From Rattus norvegicus (Eukaryota > Chordata > Mammalia > Rodentia > Muridae), in NCBI RefSeq assembly GCF_036323735.1, contig NC_086021.1, positions 160,614,976 to 160,678,975 of the forward strand: a DNA stretch of 64,000 nucleotides, read 5' to 3'. Position 1 is the first letter of the stretch, and every line of letters begins with the position of its first letter. Below, in pieces: positions 25,742 through 34,150 of the stretch. Under the pieces are notes generated by a model that was given only the letters and a program-made list of their open reading frames with translations, was not told the origin of the DNA and did not search any database. The position numbers and the translations under genes are program-made.

Positions 25742-28700
25742 TACCAACTGTTAATTTGGATGTCTCCTTTGAGAGCAGAAACTGCTTTTCTTTTTTTTTT
25801 TTTTTTTTTCTTTTTTTCGGAGCTGGGGACCGAACCCAGGGCCTTGCGCTTGCTAGGCAAGCGCTCTACCACTGAGCTAAATCCCCAACCCCGTGCTTTT
25901 CTTTTTTAAGGGAGACAGGCTCTTACTATAAAGAACTAGCTGGGAGTATAGGCATTTGTCATCACCCAGAACTTATATCTTTAAATTTAGTACTGTTCTT
26001 GTCTATTAGAGCACCTGACATATAAGAAATTTAAGAAGTAGAATTCATAAAAAATGTTTGCACAATGATAAAATAATTTCACCAGAAGACAGAGTATTAG
26101 CATTTAGAACAGGCAAAAGAAAAGAAAACCATTTGCAGACTATTTTTATGCACGAGAACATCCATTCTATAGACACCTCTACTAACACTGTTTTCAGACA
26201 ACAATGCAAATAAAACTGATGACATTTTACAATTTTAGTTTCTCAAGTAGTCTCACCAAAGCTCCCCGTTTGGAAAAGTAGATCAGTGCTATATTCTTCT
26301 CTAAGTGTGATTTCCTCTGGTCTACTTTGGTTCTGAGCAAGGGGCTCTGAAATATCAATATCACTATAGAGAAACATATTTAGGAAATACGTGAGAAGAA
26401 CAATGTGGTTTTATAAGCTATTGAAAAAAAACTTACAAGCAGATTACAATAAAAGTTTTTTTTTTTAAATTTTTTCAGTAGTATTTTCCTGAGCATGAGC
26501 TGTCAGATACACATAGACACAAGTAATGTTTGGGTTAATAAATCCAGTGGCGGTTTCCAGGCACTATCTTTCTTGTACATTTGAATAGATAGTCACCCTT
26601 GCTATGGCTTGAATGTTTGAGTTCCCTCCAGGTCCAGATATTGAAAGCTGCTTCTGAGAGTGACGTTATTAAGAGATGAGCCTTTAAGAAGCAACCATGT
26701 CATGAAGGCTCTGTTTTCATGAACAGAATTCGTGTGTGGCCTTGCACTGTCATCTTGATCTTATACCAGGTAAGGATGTAGAAAGACGGCCTTCTATGAA
26801 CCAGGAAGCAAAGACTGAATTTGTGGCATCTTAACTTTGGCTTTTCTTTGTCAGTGCTCTGACAAGAACTGGGTAATTTATAAACAGAAATTTATTGCAC
26901 ATGGGTCTGGAGTTTGGGAAGGCCAAGATCAAGGCATCACAGATGTAGTATCTAGTACGTGCCTATTCCCATAGCCAACGCTTTTCTACTATCTGTATCC
27001 TCAGACAGTAGAACTGTACGAGCGCTTCCTTGGCCGCTTTTATGATGTCACTGACCCCATTAAGGAGGGCTCTCAGCTTTCAAAACCTTATCATGTTCAA
27101 AGGTTCCCATCATTTGTACCAACACCATGGGGATTAGGTTTCAACATGTGAAATCAGAGAAACATACACATGAACTCAGACCCAAATTATGTTGTCCAAA
27201 AACCTCACTTCCTTCTCTCTCCTTCCTCAACCTTCATCCTTAGTTATCCTGGTTTCAGTAAGGGGTTAGCTCCATTTTATGCCCCAAGTTAGTCATTATT
27301 TCTTTAGGGGTACATTTAATTAATGAACATCATATTTACTCTGCTTTCCATACATATCCATTAATTTGACTGCTACTGTTTAATTATGTGTATTAATAAA
27401 GTGAAGTTTGAAAATTGGTCCAATACTACTTCATTCAGATTACTATAATAATCTCGTGGTTTTCTTTTCTTTTCTTTTCCCTTTATAGTGAAACAGCCAG
27501 AGGGAGCCTGCTGAGACCAAGTGAGATCTGGTCACTCCTCTGTTCTCTATTGAAAACCTTGTGCATACTCCTCCGGCAAGATAGAAACCCTATTGTAGCC
27601 TCCAAACCCTATGTCACCTGCACCTCTTGCTCCTTCTCTGACCTCATTCCTTTACTCCTCAGTCTTTCTTTCATTCCACTCCATCTCACTTCCATTCCTG
27701 CTGCGCCTGAACATGTCCAGTGGACTCTGTGCCTTTCCACTTGGTTCTCGGCCATTCCCTCTGAGACTTTTTAGTTCACTGGGTATTTCCATTAGAACAT
27801 TCTTCTGTCTTGCTGTATAAGTTTACTCCCTTAGCTCCTCCAGGCTTGTGCTCTTACTTTATCAGAAAATCCTTCCCTGACAATCGTATTATTTATATTT
27901 ATTTATTTGTCTCAATATTTATCTTCATATTGCATGTTTACTTGTTATTATCTATAATACTAATGAAAATATAAGATCCATTAGGCTAGGAACTGTTTTA
28001 TTCATTGGTATCTCGTCACTGCCTAGAACTGAGCCTGCTGTACGAAAGGCACTTATTTAACTAATATTTACTAGATGAACATTTACTGCCAATACTACAA
28101 ACATTATTCAATCAAGGAGACATTTTTGGTTTTGTACTTTGGAATTTCTGCAATTTAAGCCTTTGTCGTTTGTGCTTGTTCAGTTGTTTTCTAACTGAAG
28201 TTGCCTTCATCAAATCTGAATATGAAAACAATAAAACATCAAGAAAGCAAACTAATTTACTTTGTATTGTAGATGTCAAAATCATGAAATTCTTCTGGTA
28301 ATGTGATAGTGTTGTAAGCTGCTTCAAAATTCTCTTTGGGGAGGTCAACCAGTCCTGAAAACAATGAAAAAGAAACACAATAATCAGTGGTCCCTTATGA
28401 AACATTAAATTTCCAATAAATCTTTATCATCTCTCATGGGCTTCCCTATATGCACTTCTGCCCCTCAGCGGCCTGTTTTTTTGGGAAGTATCCATAGTAA
28501 CAGTCATCAAAAGTAAAGAGATCAGATAGTTCTCATGCTTAAAGATTTAAGCATGAATAAATTAACTCTGTAGCCCTGCACTCTATGGAGACTCTCCTCC
28601 ACCATTAGACTCCACATACATTCTAGCCTTTTTGTTCCCTGAAAAGGGCAAATATTTCTTTTCCACCTCGAGACATTTGTACCTGTAGATTCATTTGCCT

Positions 28701-31648
28701 ATATTGCATACATATGTATATGAGTACTTCTCATTTTTCAAGTGTGAGTTTGACTTCTATCCCCTCACAAAGGTTTTCTCCAACTATCCTGGAAAATGAA
28801 CTCTTGGTATTTTCTATTGTAGATCTTGCTTCCTTTACAACACGATCACTAATGGGCTCAGTGGCACATGCCTTTAATCTCAGCATGCCCACGATCTGTA
28901 ATTATTGTAGCAAGTTTTTAAAATATTTTCATTATCCGATTTCCTCATCTGACTGAAAAAGACCTATTTATATTGCTTGTCTTTGTATTCCAAAGCCTAA
29001 CATCAATCATGTCAAGCACAAAGCATGAGAGTCAATAAATATTTATGATATACATATATAATAAATGAGCATGTAAAACATAGTGCATAATAAGTCTACC
29101 TAAAGACTTAAAAACTATTTTAAATGAGAAAGATTAAAAAAAGTTATCAGTGGAGTCCATGAATGTTGATGGAGGGATGGTATATGAAAGGCACTAACAC
29201 AAGTGCTGTAAGAGCTTAGAGAAATGTATACAATAAAGATGCCTCCTTTAGGGAGCTTGAAGACTAGTAATGGAGGAAAGGCCTTTATCTAGGGAATAGG
29301 AAATGATGCGTGTATACATTTTAAATTTTAGGCACTATATTTATTTGTTTTGTTTTTGTTTTTTTTTGTTTTTTTTTTGTTTTTTTTTTTTTCCGGAGCT
29401 GGGGACCGAACCCAGGGCCTTGCGCTTCCTAGGTAAGCGCTCTACCACTGAGCTAAATCCCCAGCCCCATTAAATGAGTCCTTTTCTACTCTTTTTTTTT
29501 TTTTCGGAGCTGGGGACCAAACCCAGGGCCTTGCGCTTCCAAGGCAAGCGCTCTACCACTGAGCTAAATCCCCAACCCAGGCACTATATTTATAACACAT
29601 ATAAAAAACCCAACACTGAAGAATGACTAGGAATTTTGATAATACTTCATAATTACTATGCAATTTAAGACTCTCAAGAATTCTATGTTTACATTTTGTC
29701 AATAATTTTGTTCTCATAAAGTAAAAAAACAGGTATGGCAAACTAAATGACCCATTAAAAATAAGCATATCAGTTTCTTGGGTAGAAAAGGGGACAGGGG
29801 GGTTGGGGATTTAGCTCAGTGGTAGAGCGCTTGCCTAGTAAGCACAAGGCCCTGGGTTCGGTCCTCAGCTCCAGAAAAAAAAAAGGGGGGACAGGTATCA
29901 GGTATTGGGTGGGAAAAGGACTGAAGCCCCTCAGACCAGCAGAAAGAATGAAAACAGGCAATCTCGGGATGTACGAGATGGAGGAACCCTCCAGAATGTA
30001 CCAGAGACCTGGGAGGTGAGAGACTCTCAGGACTCAGATGAGATGCCCTACAGTGGATAGAGGGAACTTGTAGAGCCCACCTTCAGCAGAAAGACAGGGC
30101 ATCAAGTGAGAGATAGGGTTTACAGCCCATAGTCAAAACTCTGACCCATACTTATTCCTATCTGAAAGAACTGCAGAGACAAAAATGGAGAAGAGCCTGA
30201 GGAAAAGAAGGTCCAGCAACAGGCCCAAAGTGGGATCCAGCTCAAGGGGAGGCTCCAAGGACTGACACCGTTACTGAGGCTATGGAGTGTTTAACAAAAA
30301 AGGAACCTACCAAGACTGCCCTACGAAATTCCCAACAGGCAGCTGAAAGAGTCAGAGGCAGATATTTACAACCAACCAATGGACAGAAGCTGCTGACCCC
30401 TGTGGTTGAATTATGGAAAAGCTGGAAGAAACGGAGGAGGAGGGCAACCCTGTAGGAGGACCAGCAGTCTCAATGAACCAAACCAACCAGGCAGCATACA
30501 CCAGCTGATATGAGGCCCCCAACACATAGACAGCAGAGGACTGCTGAGTCTCGGTTCAGTCAGAGAAGATGCACCTAACCCTCAAGAGACTGGAGGCTCC
30601 AGGGAATGGAGAGGGGGTGGGGGGACATCCTCATGGAGACTGGGTGAGGAGGAGGTATGAGATGTGGAATAGTCAAAGAGTGGACCCAGAGAGGGATAAA
30701 ATCTGGAGTGTAAAAAAAAAGATTAAATAAAATTTTAAAAAGTATATCAGTTTCTTATACAATTGTGATGACTTTAAGTATATTTTATATTAATACAGAA
30801 GTCATAACAAGTTTGGAAGCATAACTATTTCCTACAAACACAGGAAAAGAACGAGGGAAAGACTATATCTTCATGGAATCTTAAGATTCAGCCAAAATGA
30901 AATTTATATTCATTATATTCACCTGAAATTACAGTATGCTCCCAATAAAAGAGACCAGCCAACATGAAAATTCCAAAGAGAATCAATAGTGACACAAAAT
31001 AACATTGGGTGTATACCTGGGCGAAATGTCATCTTCATTTTAAGAAACGCTTCACTGCAATCTGCTAAAAGGTATTTTGCCTTCCTGTTGTAGATTCGAA
31101 CGACTCCCAGAAGAAGGTGTCCTGAAGTTCGGAGTGCAATTTTCACCTTTGTATGATTTTTTAAAAAACATTAGAAAAATAAAAATTAGGCTTGTAAATC
31201 CTGTTCTTTGAAAATTACGGAAATTATAATTTCTCTTCAAGAAGCAAGTGTTATATTCTTACTAAAGTAAACCACCTTTTAACTCACCATATAAAATAAT
31301 TTACTTTTATTTTTGCGTATTCAGCAAAGCCATGAAAGCTTTAGCAAAGCTTCACTTAAATGCTATAGTAGAGTGCCTTTGTGCAGACTATAATTTTGGG
31401 GATAATAAAAAGTTTTGAGAAGCAAAACTGTCTTGGAAACATGTTTTAATTTTTCTACAGCAGCCATGGTTAATATAGATTATCATTTTTAATCAGAAAC
31501 ATACCTTAGGTGAAATAATTTTTTGAATAGTTATCTCTAGATTACACTCAAACACATGGGCCTTTGTGAGCTTCTTCTCCCAGTGAGCTGCAAGCCATAT
31601 TTTGGCCAGTGGCCCTCGTTTACTCATAAGCACATGAGTGTAGAACAT
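6590..31648 (-). CDS. Rad21l1: Rad21l1: RAD21-like meiotic cohesin kleisin (whole coding span, 13 coding exons)
   Basis: Joined CDS: 31648-31505, 31146-31017, 28354-28261, 26363-26257, 22509-22339, 20427-20335, 19408-19295, 17293-17067, 16649-16553, 15633-15518, 13478-13389, 11222-11145, 6778-6590. Seen: every intron is GT-AG, phases match, and 1650 nt give 549 residues plus TGA, close to the roughly 550-residue mammalian family length. An N-terminal Rad21/Rec8 domain (about residues 1-100) is followed by a basic RRKRKKRR patch (289-296), the kleisin central motif [16 protein letters not shown] (326-341) and a C-terminal winged helix with [16 protein letters not shown] (501-516). Family knowledge: the kleisin closes the SMC3/SMC1 (SMC1B) ring in meiotic prophase and binds STAG3; the N-terminus contacts SMC3 and the C-terminus SMC1. 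No frame break is visible, so the gene looks functional. Germline expression is inferred from the family. Confidence 0.96.
7710..7760. repeat. (GA)n microsatellite
   Basis: About 25 uninterrupted GA units, a homopurine mirror repeat. Confidence 0.95.
7825..8215 (+). mobile_element. URR1-like rodent repeat
   Basis: Shares long stretches with 41945-42310, from TGAATGCTTGGCCCATAGAG to TCTCTTCACAGCAATAAAA. It resembles the rodent URR1 family (nonautonomous DNA element); family name from memory. Confidence 0.5.
8718..8882. repeat. (AAT)n and AT-rich low-complexity block
   Basis: AATAATAAT units followed by about 140 bp of nearly pure A/T with many small palindromes. Confidence 0.9.
9480..9668 (-). 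mobile_element. B3 SINE
   Basis: GTTTTGCCTGCATGCATG and TTAACCACTGAGCTATC, i.e. the 3'-to-5' body of a B3. Confidence 0.8.
10770..11135 (+). mobile_element. RSINE1/B4-type SINE
   Basis: GGGCTAGGGAAATGGCTCAC at the 5' end, GGAGTTCAGATCC, then an A-rich end AATAAAATAAAATG. It ends almost at the splice donor of coding exon 12. Confidence 0.7.
11145..11222 (-). CDS. Rad21l1: Rad21l1 coding exon 12 (residues 462-487)
   Basis: Acceptor TTCAAACAG, donor TTACGG|GTAAGA, 26 codons in phase 0. It encodes [19 protein letters not shown]; the WN-R-LQ/FQ-L pattern is the start of the C-terminal kleisin winged-helix region. An inverted RSINE1-type SINE ends within about 15 nt of the donor. Confidence 0.9.
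11465..11580 (+). mobile_element. LTR-like fragment
   Basis: TTTGGTCTATTGTGGGTTCC and TGTCTCCCCAACAAAAGC match the end of a repeat at 41470-41560, suggesting the end of a shared rodent LTR family. Family not identified. Confidence 0.4.
11820..11931. repeat. 28-bp minisatellite, four units
   Basis: Units at 11820, 11848, 11876 and 11904, each ACTGCCTGTCCTGTC(C/A)TGTG plus ACTAG(A/G)TT. Position 16 alternates C, A, C, A, a 56-bp higher-order dimer. It lies in Rad21l1 intron 11. Confidence 0.95.
12236..12690 (+). mobile_element. Two diverged B2-like SINEs
   Basis: The first (about 12236-12405) ends in ACATAAATAAATTTAAA. The second (about 12480-12690) starts GGCTGGAGAGATGGCACTAG. Both are degraded. 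Confidence 0.65.
12928..13033 (+). mobile_element. ID SINE
   Basis: GGTTGAGGATTTGGCTCAGT, B box GGTTCGGTCCC and an A-rich tail with G interruptions. Confidence 0.94.
13389..13478 (-). CDS. Rad21l1: Rad21l1 coding exon 11 (residues 432-461)
   Basis: Acceptor CTTTAG followed by CAG: a NAGNAG site that could drop one Gln. Donor AATTG|GTAAGT. Translation [16 protein letters not shown]. 30 codons, phase 0 to 0. Confidence 0.88.
13891..13960. repeat. (CATA)n microsatellite
   Basis: About 17 tetranucleotide units with two variants. In Rad21l1 intron 10. Confidence 0.95.
15000..15145 (-). mobile_element. B1 SINE
   Basis: Reverse B1: GTTTCTCTGTGTAGTCCTAG and TTGGATTAAAGGCATGAGCC. Confidence 0.85.
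15518..15633 (-). CDS. Rad21l1: Rad21l1 coding exon 10 (residues 393-431)
   Basis: Acceptor GATCCCTCAG, donor TCTAAG|GTGAGT. Polar, low-conservation linker (NINRNINSK at its end). It is assigned by splice sites and exact phase fit (1 to 0). Confidence 0.87.
16553..16649 (-). CDS. Rad21l1: Rad21l1 coding exon 9 (residues 361-393)
   Basis: Acceptor GTTGTTACAG, donor ATTCTAG|GTGAGA. Translation [20 protein letters not shown] then [10 protein letters not shown] continues the central domain; phase 0 to 1. Confidence 0.91.
16753..16915 (+). mobile_element. B1 SINE
   Basis: GCTGGACATGGTGGCACACA to GAGACTCTGTCTC and an A-rich tail. It sits between Rad21l1 coding exons 9 and 8. Confidence 0.9.
17067..17293 (-). 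CDS. Rad21l1: Rad21l1 coding exon 8 (residues 285-360), central conserved domain
   Basis: Acceptor CTTCTCTCTAG, donor AAAATG|GTGATT, phase 1 to 0. It holds the basic patch [13 protein letters not shown] and [16 protein letters not shown], shared with RAD21. This is the most diagnostic exon of the gene. Confidence 0.97.
18297..18400 (+). mobile_element. ID SINE, young
   Basis: Near-consensus ID with TAGCTCAGTGG and GGTTCGGTCCC boxes. AAGAATAGG lies before it and again after the A-tail, a target-site duplication. Confidence 0.96.
18780..18990. repeat. (TATG)n and (GA)n low-complexity cluster
   Basis: TATG/TGTA-rich 18780-18850, GAGAGA tract 18895-18938, and a short TGTG run at 18983. In Rad21l1 intron 7. 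Confidence 0.85.
19295..19408 (-). CDS. Rad21l1: Rad21l1 coding exon 7 (residues 247-285); source of a partial duplication
   Basis: Acceptor TTTATTAG, donor GGTTTAG|GTAAGA (strong). It encodes [14 protein letters not shown], the conserved acidic/hydrophobic motif before the central domain. Its acceptor and first 74 nt occur again, without a change, at 19937-20038. Confidence 0.93.
19937..20038 (-). pseudogene. Partial duplicate of Rad21l1 coding exon 7 in intron 6
   Basis: 102 bp identical at every base to 19335-19436: intron end, acceptor AG and the first 74 nt of the exon, without the donor. It lies 602 bp from the original and is transcribed first. If spliced in from the preceding exon, it would read the exon's frame for 24 codons and then meet TGA at the second new codon. 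No strong donor follows within 75 nt, so it is probably silent intronic sequence. Confidence 0.93.
20335..20427 (-). CDS. Rad21l1: Rad21l1 coding exon 6 (residues 216-247)
   Basis: Acceptor CTTTTAAAG, donor GATGG|GTATGT, 31 codons in phase 1. The translation contains [20 protein letters not shown]. It is assigned by frame continuity and by resemblance to the leucine-rich linker in other RAD21L proteins. Confidence 0.88.
21086..21187 (+). mobile_element. ID SINE, young
   Basis: Near-consensus ID. AAGAAAACAAGCATC appears on both sides (about 21071 and 21186), a clean target-site duplication. Confidence 0.96.
21345..21535 (-). mobile_element. B3 SINE
   Basis: TGTCTGGGTGTTTGCTTG and TTTTAACCACTGATCTC; diverged. 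Confidence 0.75.
21689..21860 (-). mobile_element. B1 SINE with (CT)n tail
   Basis: (CT)18 at 21689-21724 continues into a reverse B1 (GACAAGTTTCATTATGTAG, AGATTACAGGAATGAGCTG). The tract probably grew from the SINE tail. Confidence 0.8.
22339..22509 (-). CDS. Rad21l1: Rad21l1 coding exon 5 (residues 159-216), with separase-like site
   Basis: Acceptor TTTATATAG. It encodes [20 protein letters not shown] and later [13 protein letters not shown]. The E-L-L-R run (163-166) sits where mitotic RAD21 has its first separase site (an ExxR motif before an acidic/hydrophobic stretch). The donor ATTG|GTACGC is the weakest in the gene: C at +4, G at +5 (GTACG), no canonical GTAAGT. Confidence 0.95.
23626..23672. 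repeat. (CTGT)n microsatellite
   Basis: Nine CTGT units then CTAT/CCAT variants. Confidence 0.92.
24271..24376 (+). mobile_element. ID SINE, young
   Basis: Consensus-like ID; AAGAAGTAGAAAGAAG before it is repeated after the A-tail. Confidence 0.96.
24425..24600 (+). mobile_element. B1 SINE with (CCCAA)n tail
   Basis: CAGTGGCTCATGCCTTTAAT and ACCAGCCTTGTCTA, ending in a pentanucleotide (CCCAA)n run at 24563-24592 derived from the tail. Confidence 0.88.
24705..24830 (+). mobile_element. Old B1-like SINE
   Basis: GGTATGGTGATGCATACCTG and GGAGGCTGAGAAAGGAG; strongly diverged. Confidence 0.6.
25285..25435 (+). mobile_element. B1 SINE
   Basis: CATCCCAGCACTCAGGAGGC, AAGGCCAGCCTGACCTACTA. Confidence 0.88.
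25654..25736. repeat. Alternating (CA)n/(CG)n tract, Z-DNA prone
   Basis: Alternating purine-pyrimidine with a 22-bp GC-rich core of CGTGCGCG type between CA runs. In Rad21l1 intron 4. Confidence 0.93.
25791..25893 (-). mobile_element. ID SINE, young
   Basis: Reverse consensus ID. TGCTTTTCTTTTTT occurs on both sides. Confidence 0.95.
26257..26363 (-). CDS. Rad21l1: Rad21l1 coding exon 4 (residues 123-159)
   Basis: Acceptor TTTCTCTATAG, donor AGCTTTG|GTGAGA. It includes [13 protein letters not shown]. This is part of the rapidly evolving linker of the kleisin; frame and phase connect the flanking exons exactly. Confidence 0.92.
26600..27180. mobile_element. Old interspersed repeat, family uncertain
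   Basis: Phrases such as CTGGGTAATTTATAAACAGA and GGGAAGGCCAAGATCAAGGC recall widespread mammalian repeats. Not assigned. Confidence 0.35.
27545..28075 (+). mobile_element. L2 LINE 3' end
   Basis: Cys/Ser-rich coding-like text (CACCTCTTGCTCCTTCTCTG, ACTTGGTTCTCGGCCATTCC) then TAAGATCCATTAGGCTAGG and AATATTTAC, matching the pattern of an ancient L2 tail. Confidence 0.65.
28261..28354 (-). CDS. Rad21l1: Rad21l1 coding exon 3 (residues 92-123)
   Basis: Acceptor GTTTTCAG, donor ACAAA|GTAAAT. It encodes [20 protein letters not shown] then EFHDFD, typical of RAD21L. Phase 1 to phase 2. Confidence 0.94.
29345..29578 (-). mobile_element. Dimeric ID insertion (ID, 23-nt linker, ID)
   Basis: Two reverse ID elements (29393-29468 and 29501-29578), each with its own T-rich tail, joined by a unique linker of about 23 nt. 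A single 15-bp direct repeat AGGCACTATATTTAT flanks the pair (29330-29344 and 29579-29593). Confidence 0.92.
29799..29886 (+). mobile_element. ID SINE
   Basis: Plus-strand ID; GGGGACAGG occurs on both sides. Lies about 220 bp from the dimer in the opposite direction. Confidence 0.94.
29889..30740 (+). mobile_element. L1 3' UTR (Lx-like)
   Basis: GGAACCCTCCAGAATGTACC, ACCAGCTGATATGAGGCCCC, AGACTGGAGGCTCCAGGGAA and a terminal AGATTAAATAAAATTTTAAA: an old rodent L1 3' end, antisense to Rad21l1. Confidence 0.8.
31017..31146 (-). CDS. Rad21l1: Rad21l1 coding exon 2 (residues 49-92)
   Basis: Acceptor TACAAAG precedes GTG. The exon encodes [20 protein letters not shown] and the following [10 protein letters not shown], the end of the N-terminal SMC3-binding kleisin domain. 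Donor CCCAG|GTATAC, phase 1. Confidence 0.95.
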
Positions 31649-31680
31649 GTTGCCTGTATTCCTTAGTTGTATTTAAGGAA
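31505..31680 (-). CDS. Rad21l1: Rad21l1 first coding exon (residues 1-48)
   Basis: ATG at 31648-31646 opens [12 protein letters not shown], the invariant start of RAD21-type kleisins. Coding ends at 31505, phase 0, before donor GTAT. A good pyrimidine tract ending in TCTCTCTAG puts the likely acceptor so that the exon begins at 31680, with 32 nt of 5' UTR. A second AG nearer the ATG (AATACAG) is weaker. At least one upstream noncoding exon is therefore expected; I could not locate it. Confidence 0.93.
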
Positions 31681-33569
31681 CTAGAGAGAACACAAAACAA
31701 ATGTCTTCAATTTGATAAGAAAACCTTTTTGGTGTTCTTTTACTGCGATAAAAACTTACCATTAATTCTACAGATAATACTCAAATTATCTCCTAACACA
31801 ATGTTATTAATTTTCTCATTAAAAAGGGGATGTTATTTATAGTATTATTAAAAGTAAGGATAAAACTCTGTCTAGAAACTTGTGAACCACACTCAATTTA
31901 AATGTATTCAATAAGATAAATTGACCTCCTGTTTTCTATACAGAGAATATAATTTATCTTCTTATTAACAGTAAAATAAGTACATAAAGGTTTCTAGGGA
32001 GATAAGGGAGTTAGAAACAGGAAAGAACAATAGAAAAAAGTAAACAAAACTAAGGTCATCTGTTTCCTAAGAATTAAGAATTTGATGTTGGATCATTAAT
32101 TTATATCCAGGGTTGCAACCACATTTTTCTCTTTAGGATGCTAAATATTATGTACTGATTATTATTATTATAACTACTATTATTGTTGTTGTCGTCATTG
32201 TTGTTGGTATTGTTATTGTTATTAGGTTGTTTATAGACAAAGGTTGTCTGGATCCCCTGAACTTCCTGCTTCTGCTTCCAAGTGCTAGGATTACACATAT
32301 GTACCCCATGCCTGGCTATAAATATATTAATGTTGAAATTAAAATGGCAGAATTCCAAAGAGCTACAAAGTTTAAAAAAGGAAAGAAACTACAGAAAAAT
32401 AATCAAAAGTCAGGAAAGAAACCATTATTGAATTCTAATATTTTGGAGCAAGGCTTAGAAATCTTAGAATTTCTGCTTAACACAAAAGACAGGAAATAAA
32501 CGGATATTTCTACAACCTGTACTACTGATGGCAAAATAAAGCTCTATTTCGAAGGAAAAAATGAGGAGAGATGTCATATCACTTTGACTTTTGGAAAACA
32601 AATTACTACTTTCATATGTCCCGTGAAACTGCCACCACAGAACTAGCTTTTTTTTCCTGCTGAATGTTTTGGTAAAAGGGAATACTGAGCCAAAATGGAG
32701 ACAAACCTAAAGTCAGCCACAGAATTAAAAACGTAGGTCAACTTGGATCAATGGCCATTTCCATTGCAAGAATCAAGTAAAGGTTACACAATCCACCAAA
32801 CCACAGTCCGTAGAGAAACACTTTGCTACTGGCTATGGCTTGTGCCCTACGATGGCTCGACTTCCTTTTTCTGCCTTGGAATTAACTCCAAACCTAACTT
32901 AAGAAAAATGCCTCCAACTGTGAGGCAGTTTAAAAAAAATTTTTTTGGTACTAGATTAAAAGAATAAATAAAAATTTAAAAGCCAATTCTGGAGACCTTG
33001 GTTTACTGTGTATATATTCATCGCTCACGGCCCTCCCCCAAATCCACGCATTCCCCATTCTCCTCCCACCGATACCCAGATCCTCCAGGGGCGCAGGGTC
33101 AGTTCTTCAGAGATTACTTCACGAAAGAGAAGGCCAAGCCACGGAAGGCAGAGCAGGGGATGGACTGATTCCTGGAAACCCATCCAGGGAAGGGAAGAAA
33201 GGGAAGGGAAGGCCTGGAGGTGTGACCTGGGAGGTGACAAGGGGCCTTGCAAGGGAGCCTGATGGCTAAGAGTCTGAGGTGAAGGTAGGGGCCTGAGGGG
33301 AGGGGTATGAAGGCCTCAGAAGAAAGCATGAGATTGAGGGGAGGGTCTGGGACAGAGAGGCTGAGAGCCAAGCCGCAGCCAGGGATGCTGGGGATGTGGC
33401 TGGAAGGTCTGCGCAGTGACATGCTCCCCACAGACATCACGCTCTGTGGGAAACCCAGGCCACAGACCCGCAGAACCAGGTCCGCTCCTAGAGTGGGCCT
33501 CGGGGGCTTGATGCCAGGAGCTGAGAGAACACTGAGACATCAAGCATGGCGCAAAGGTCCCTAAAATCA
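31681..33569. other. Upstream of Rad21l1 first coding exon
   Basis: Probable 5' intron. Contains an ATT/GTT-rich patch (32158-32226) and a reverse B1 remnant (32225-32320). 33000-33560 becomes purine-rich and leads into the GC-box region. No exon could be fixed. Confidence 0.5.
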
Positions 33570-34150
33570 CCCAATCCGCCTACCACTTCCTGGCCTCGCG
33601 GGCAGACCGCACAGCACCCTGCTTTCAGTGTGGAGTCCACGAGTTGTGAAGCCACGCGCGTGTGAGGGTCCCAGACGCAAGTCTCCTGAAGCTGCTGGCT
33701 GCGGGCTGTGGGCTGTGAGAGGGAACCAGCACGTGACAGGGCGGGGGCGTGAAGGGTGGGGCGGGGCTGAGTAGTGAGGAGTGTGCTGTTTGGAGGAGAG
33801 GGGCGCGGTGTGGAGGGGCGGGGCAAGCTGTGAGGGGCGTGGTGTGGAGGGGCGGAGCGTGAGATGTTGTGGTTTGGAGTTAGAGAGGTTAAGGCTGCAG
33901 GAGGCACAAGGGGAGGGGCTGAGTGAGGCTTGTGATAAGAGGTGGGGAGGGCAAGGCCTGAGAGAGGTGGGCGGGGCGCGAGGTAGAGAGGTGGAGAGGG
34001 TGTGATGGGAGGTGGGAGGAGCAAGTATGGAGAGGCGGGGCGTGAAAGTGGGCGGGTTGTGAGGAGGCGGGTTCAGTGGGTCTAGTGAAGGGCAAGGCCT
34101 GAGGGATGTGGTTTGAATGGGGCGGGGATTGGGGGCGTGAGGTGATAAGG
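33570..34150. promoter_or_regulatory. GC-box-rich CpG region; candidate Rad21l1 promoter
   Basis: This is the only clearly GC-rich, CpG-containing stretch in the window. It has about nine GGGCGG or GGCGGG boxes of Sp1/KLF type in loosely repeated GTGGAGGGGCGGGGC-like units, plus a CACGTG E-box near 33732. It lies 2 kb upstream of the first coding exon of Rad21l1 and far from the C20orf202-like gene. Promoter activity is inferred from composition and position; no TSS or splice donor could be fixed. Confidence 0.45.

Larger units (their letters stand above)
22510..26256. other. Rad21l1 intron 4
   Basis: Repeats listed separately (CTGT, ID, three B1-like SINEs, CA/CG tract, ID). No exon-like sequence between them was recognised. 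Confidence 0.6.
28355..31016. other. Rad21l1 intron 2
   Basis: Holds the ID dimer, an ID and a large L1 3' UTR piece. 28360-29340 shows nothing gene-like. Confidence 0.6.

Noticed and set aside
33307..34095. Several ORFs on both strands in the GC-rich region, one of 178 codons
   Set aside because: High GC and few stops explain them. They are Pro/Ser/His-rich, lack any recognisable domain and overlap each other in opposite directions.
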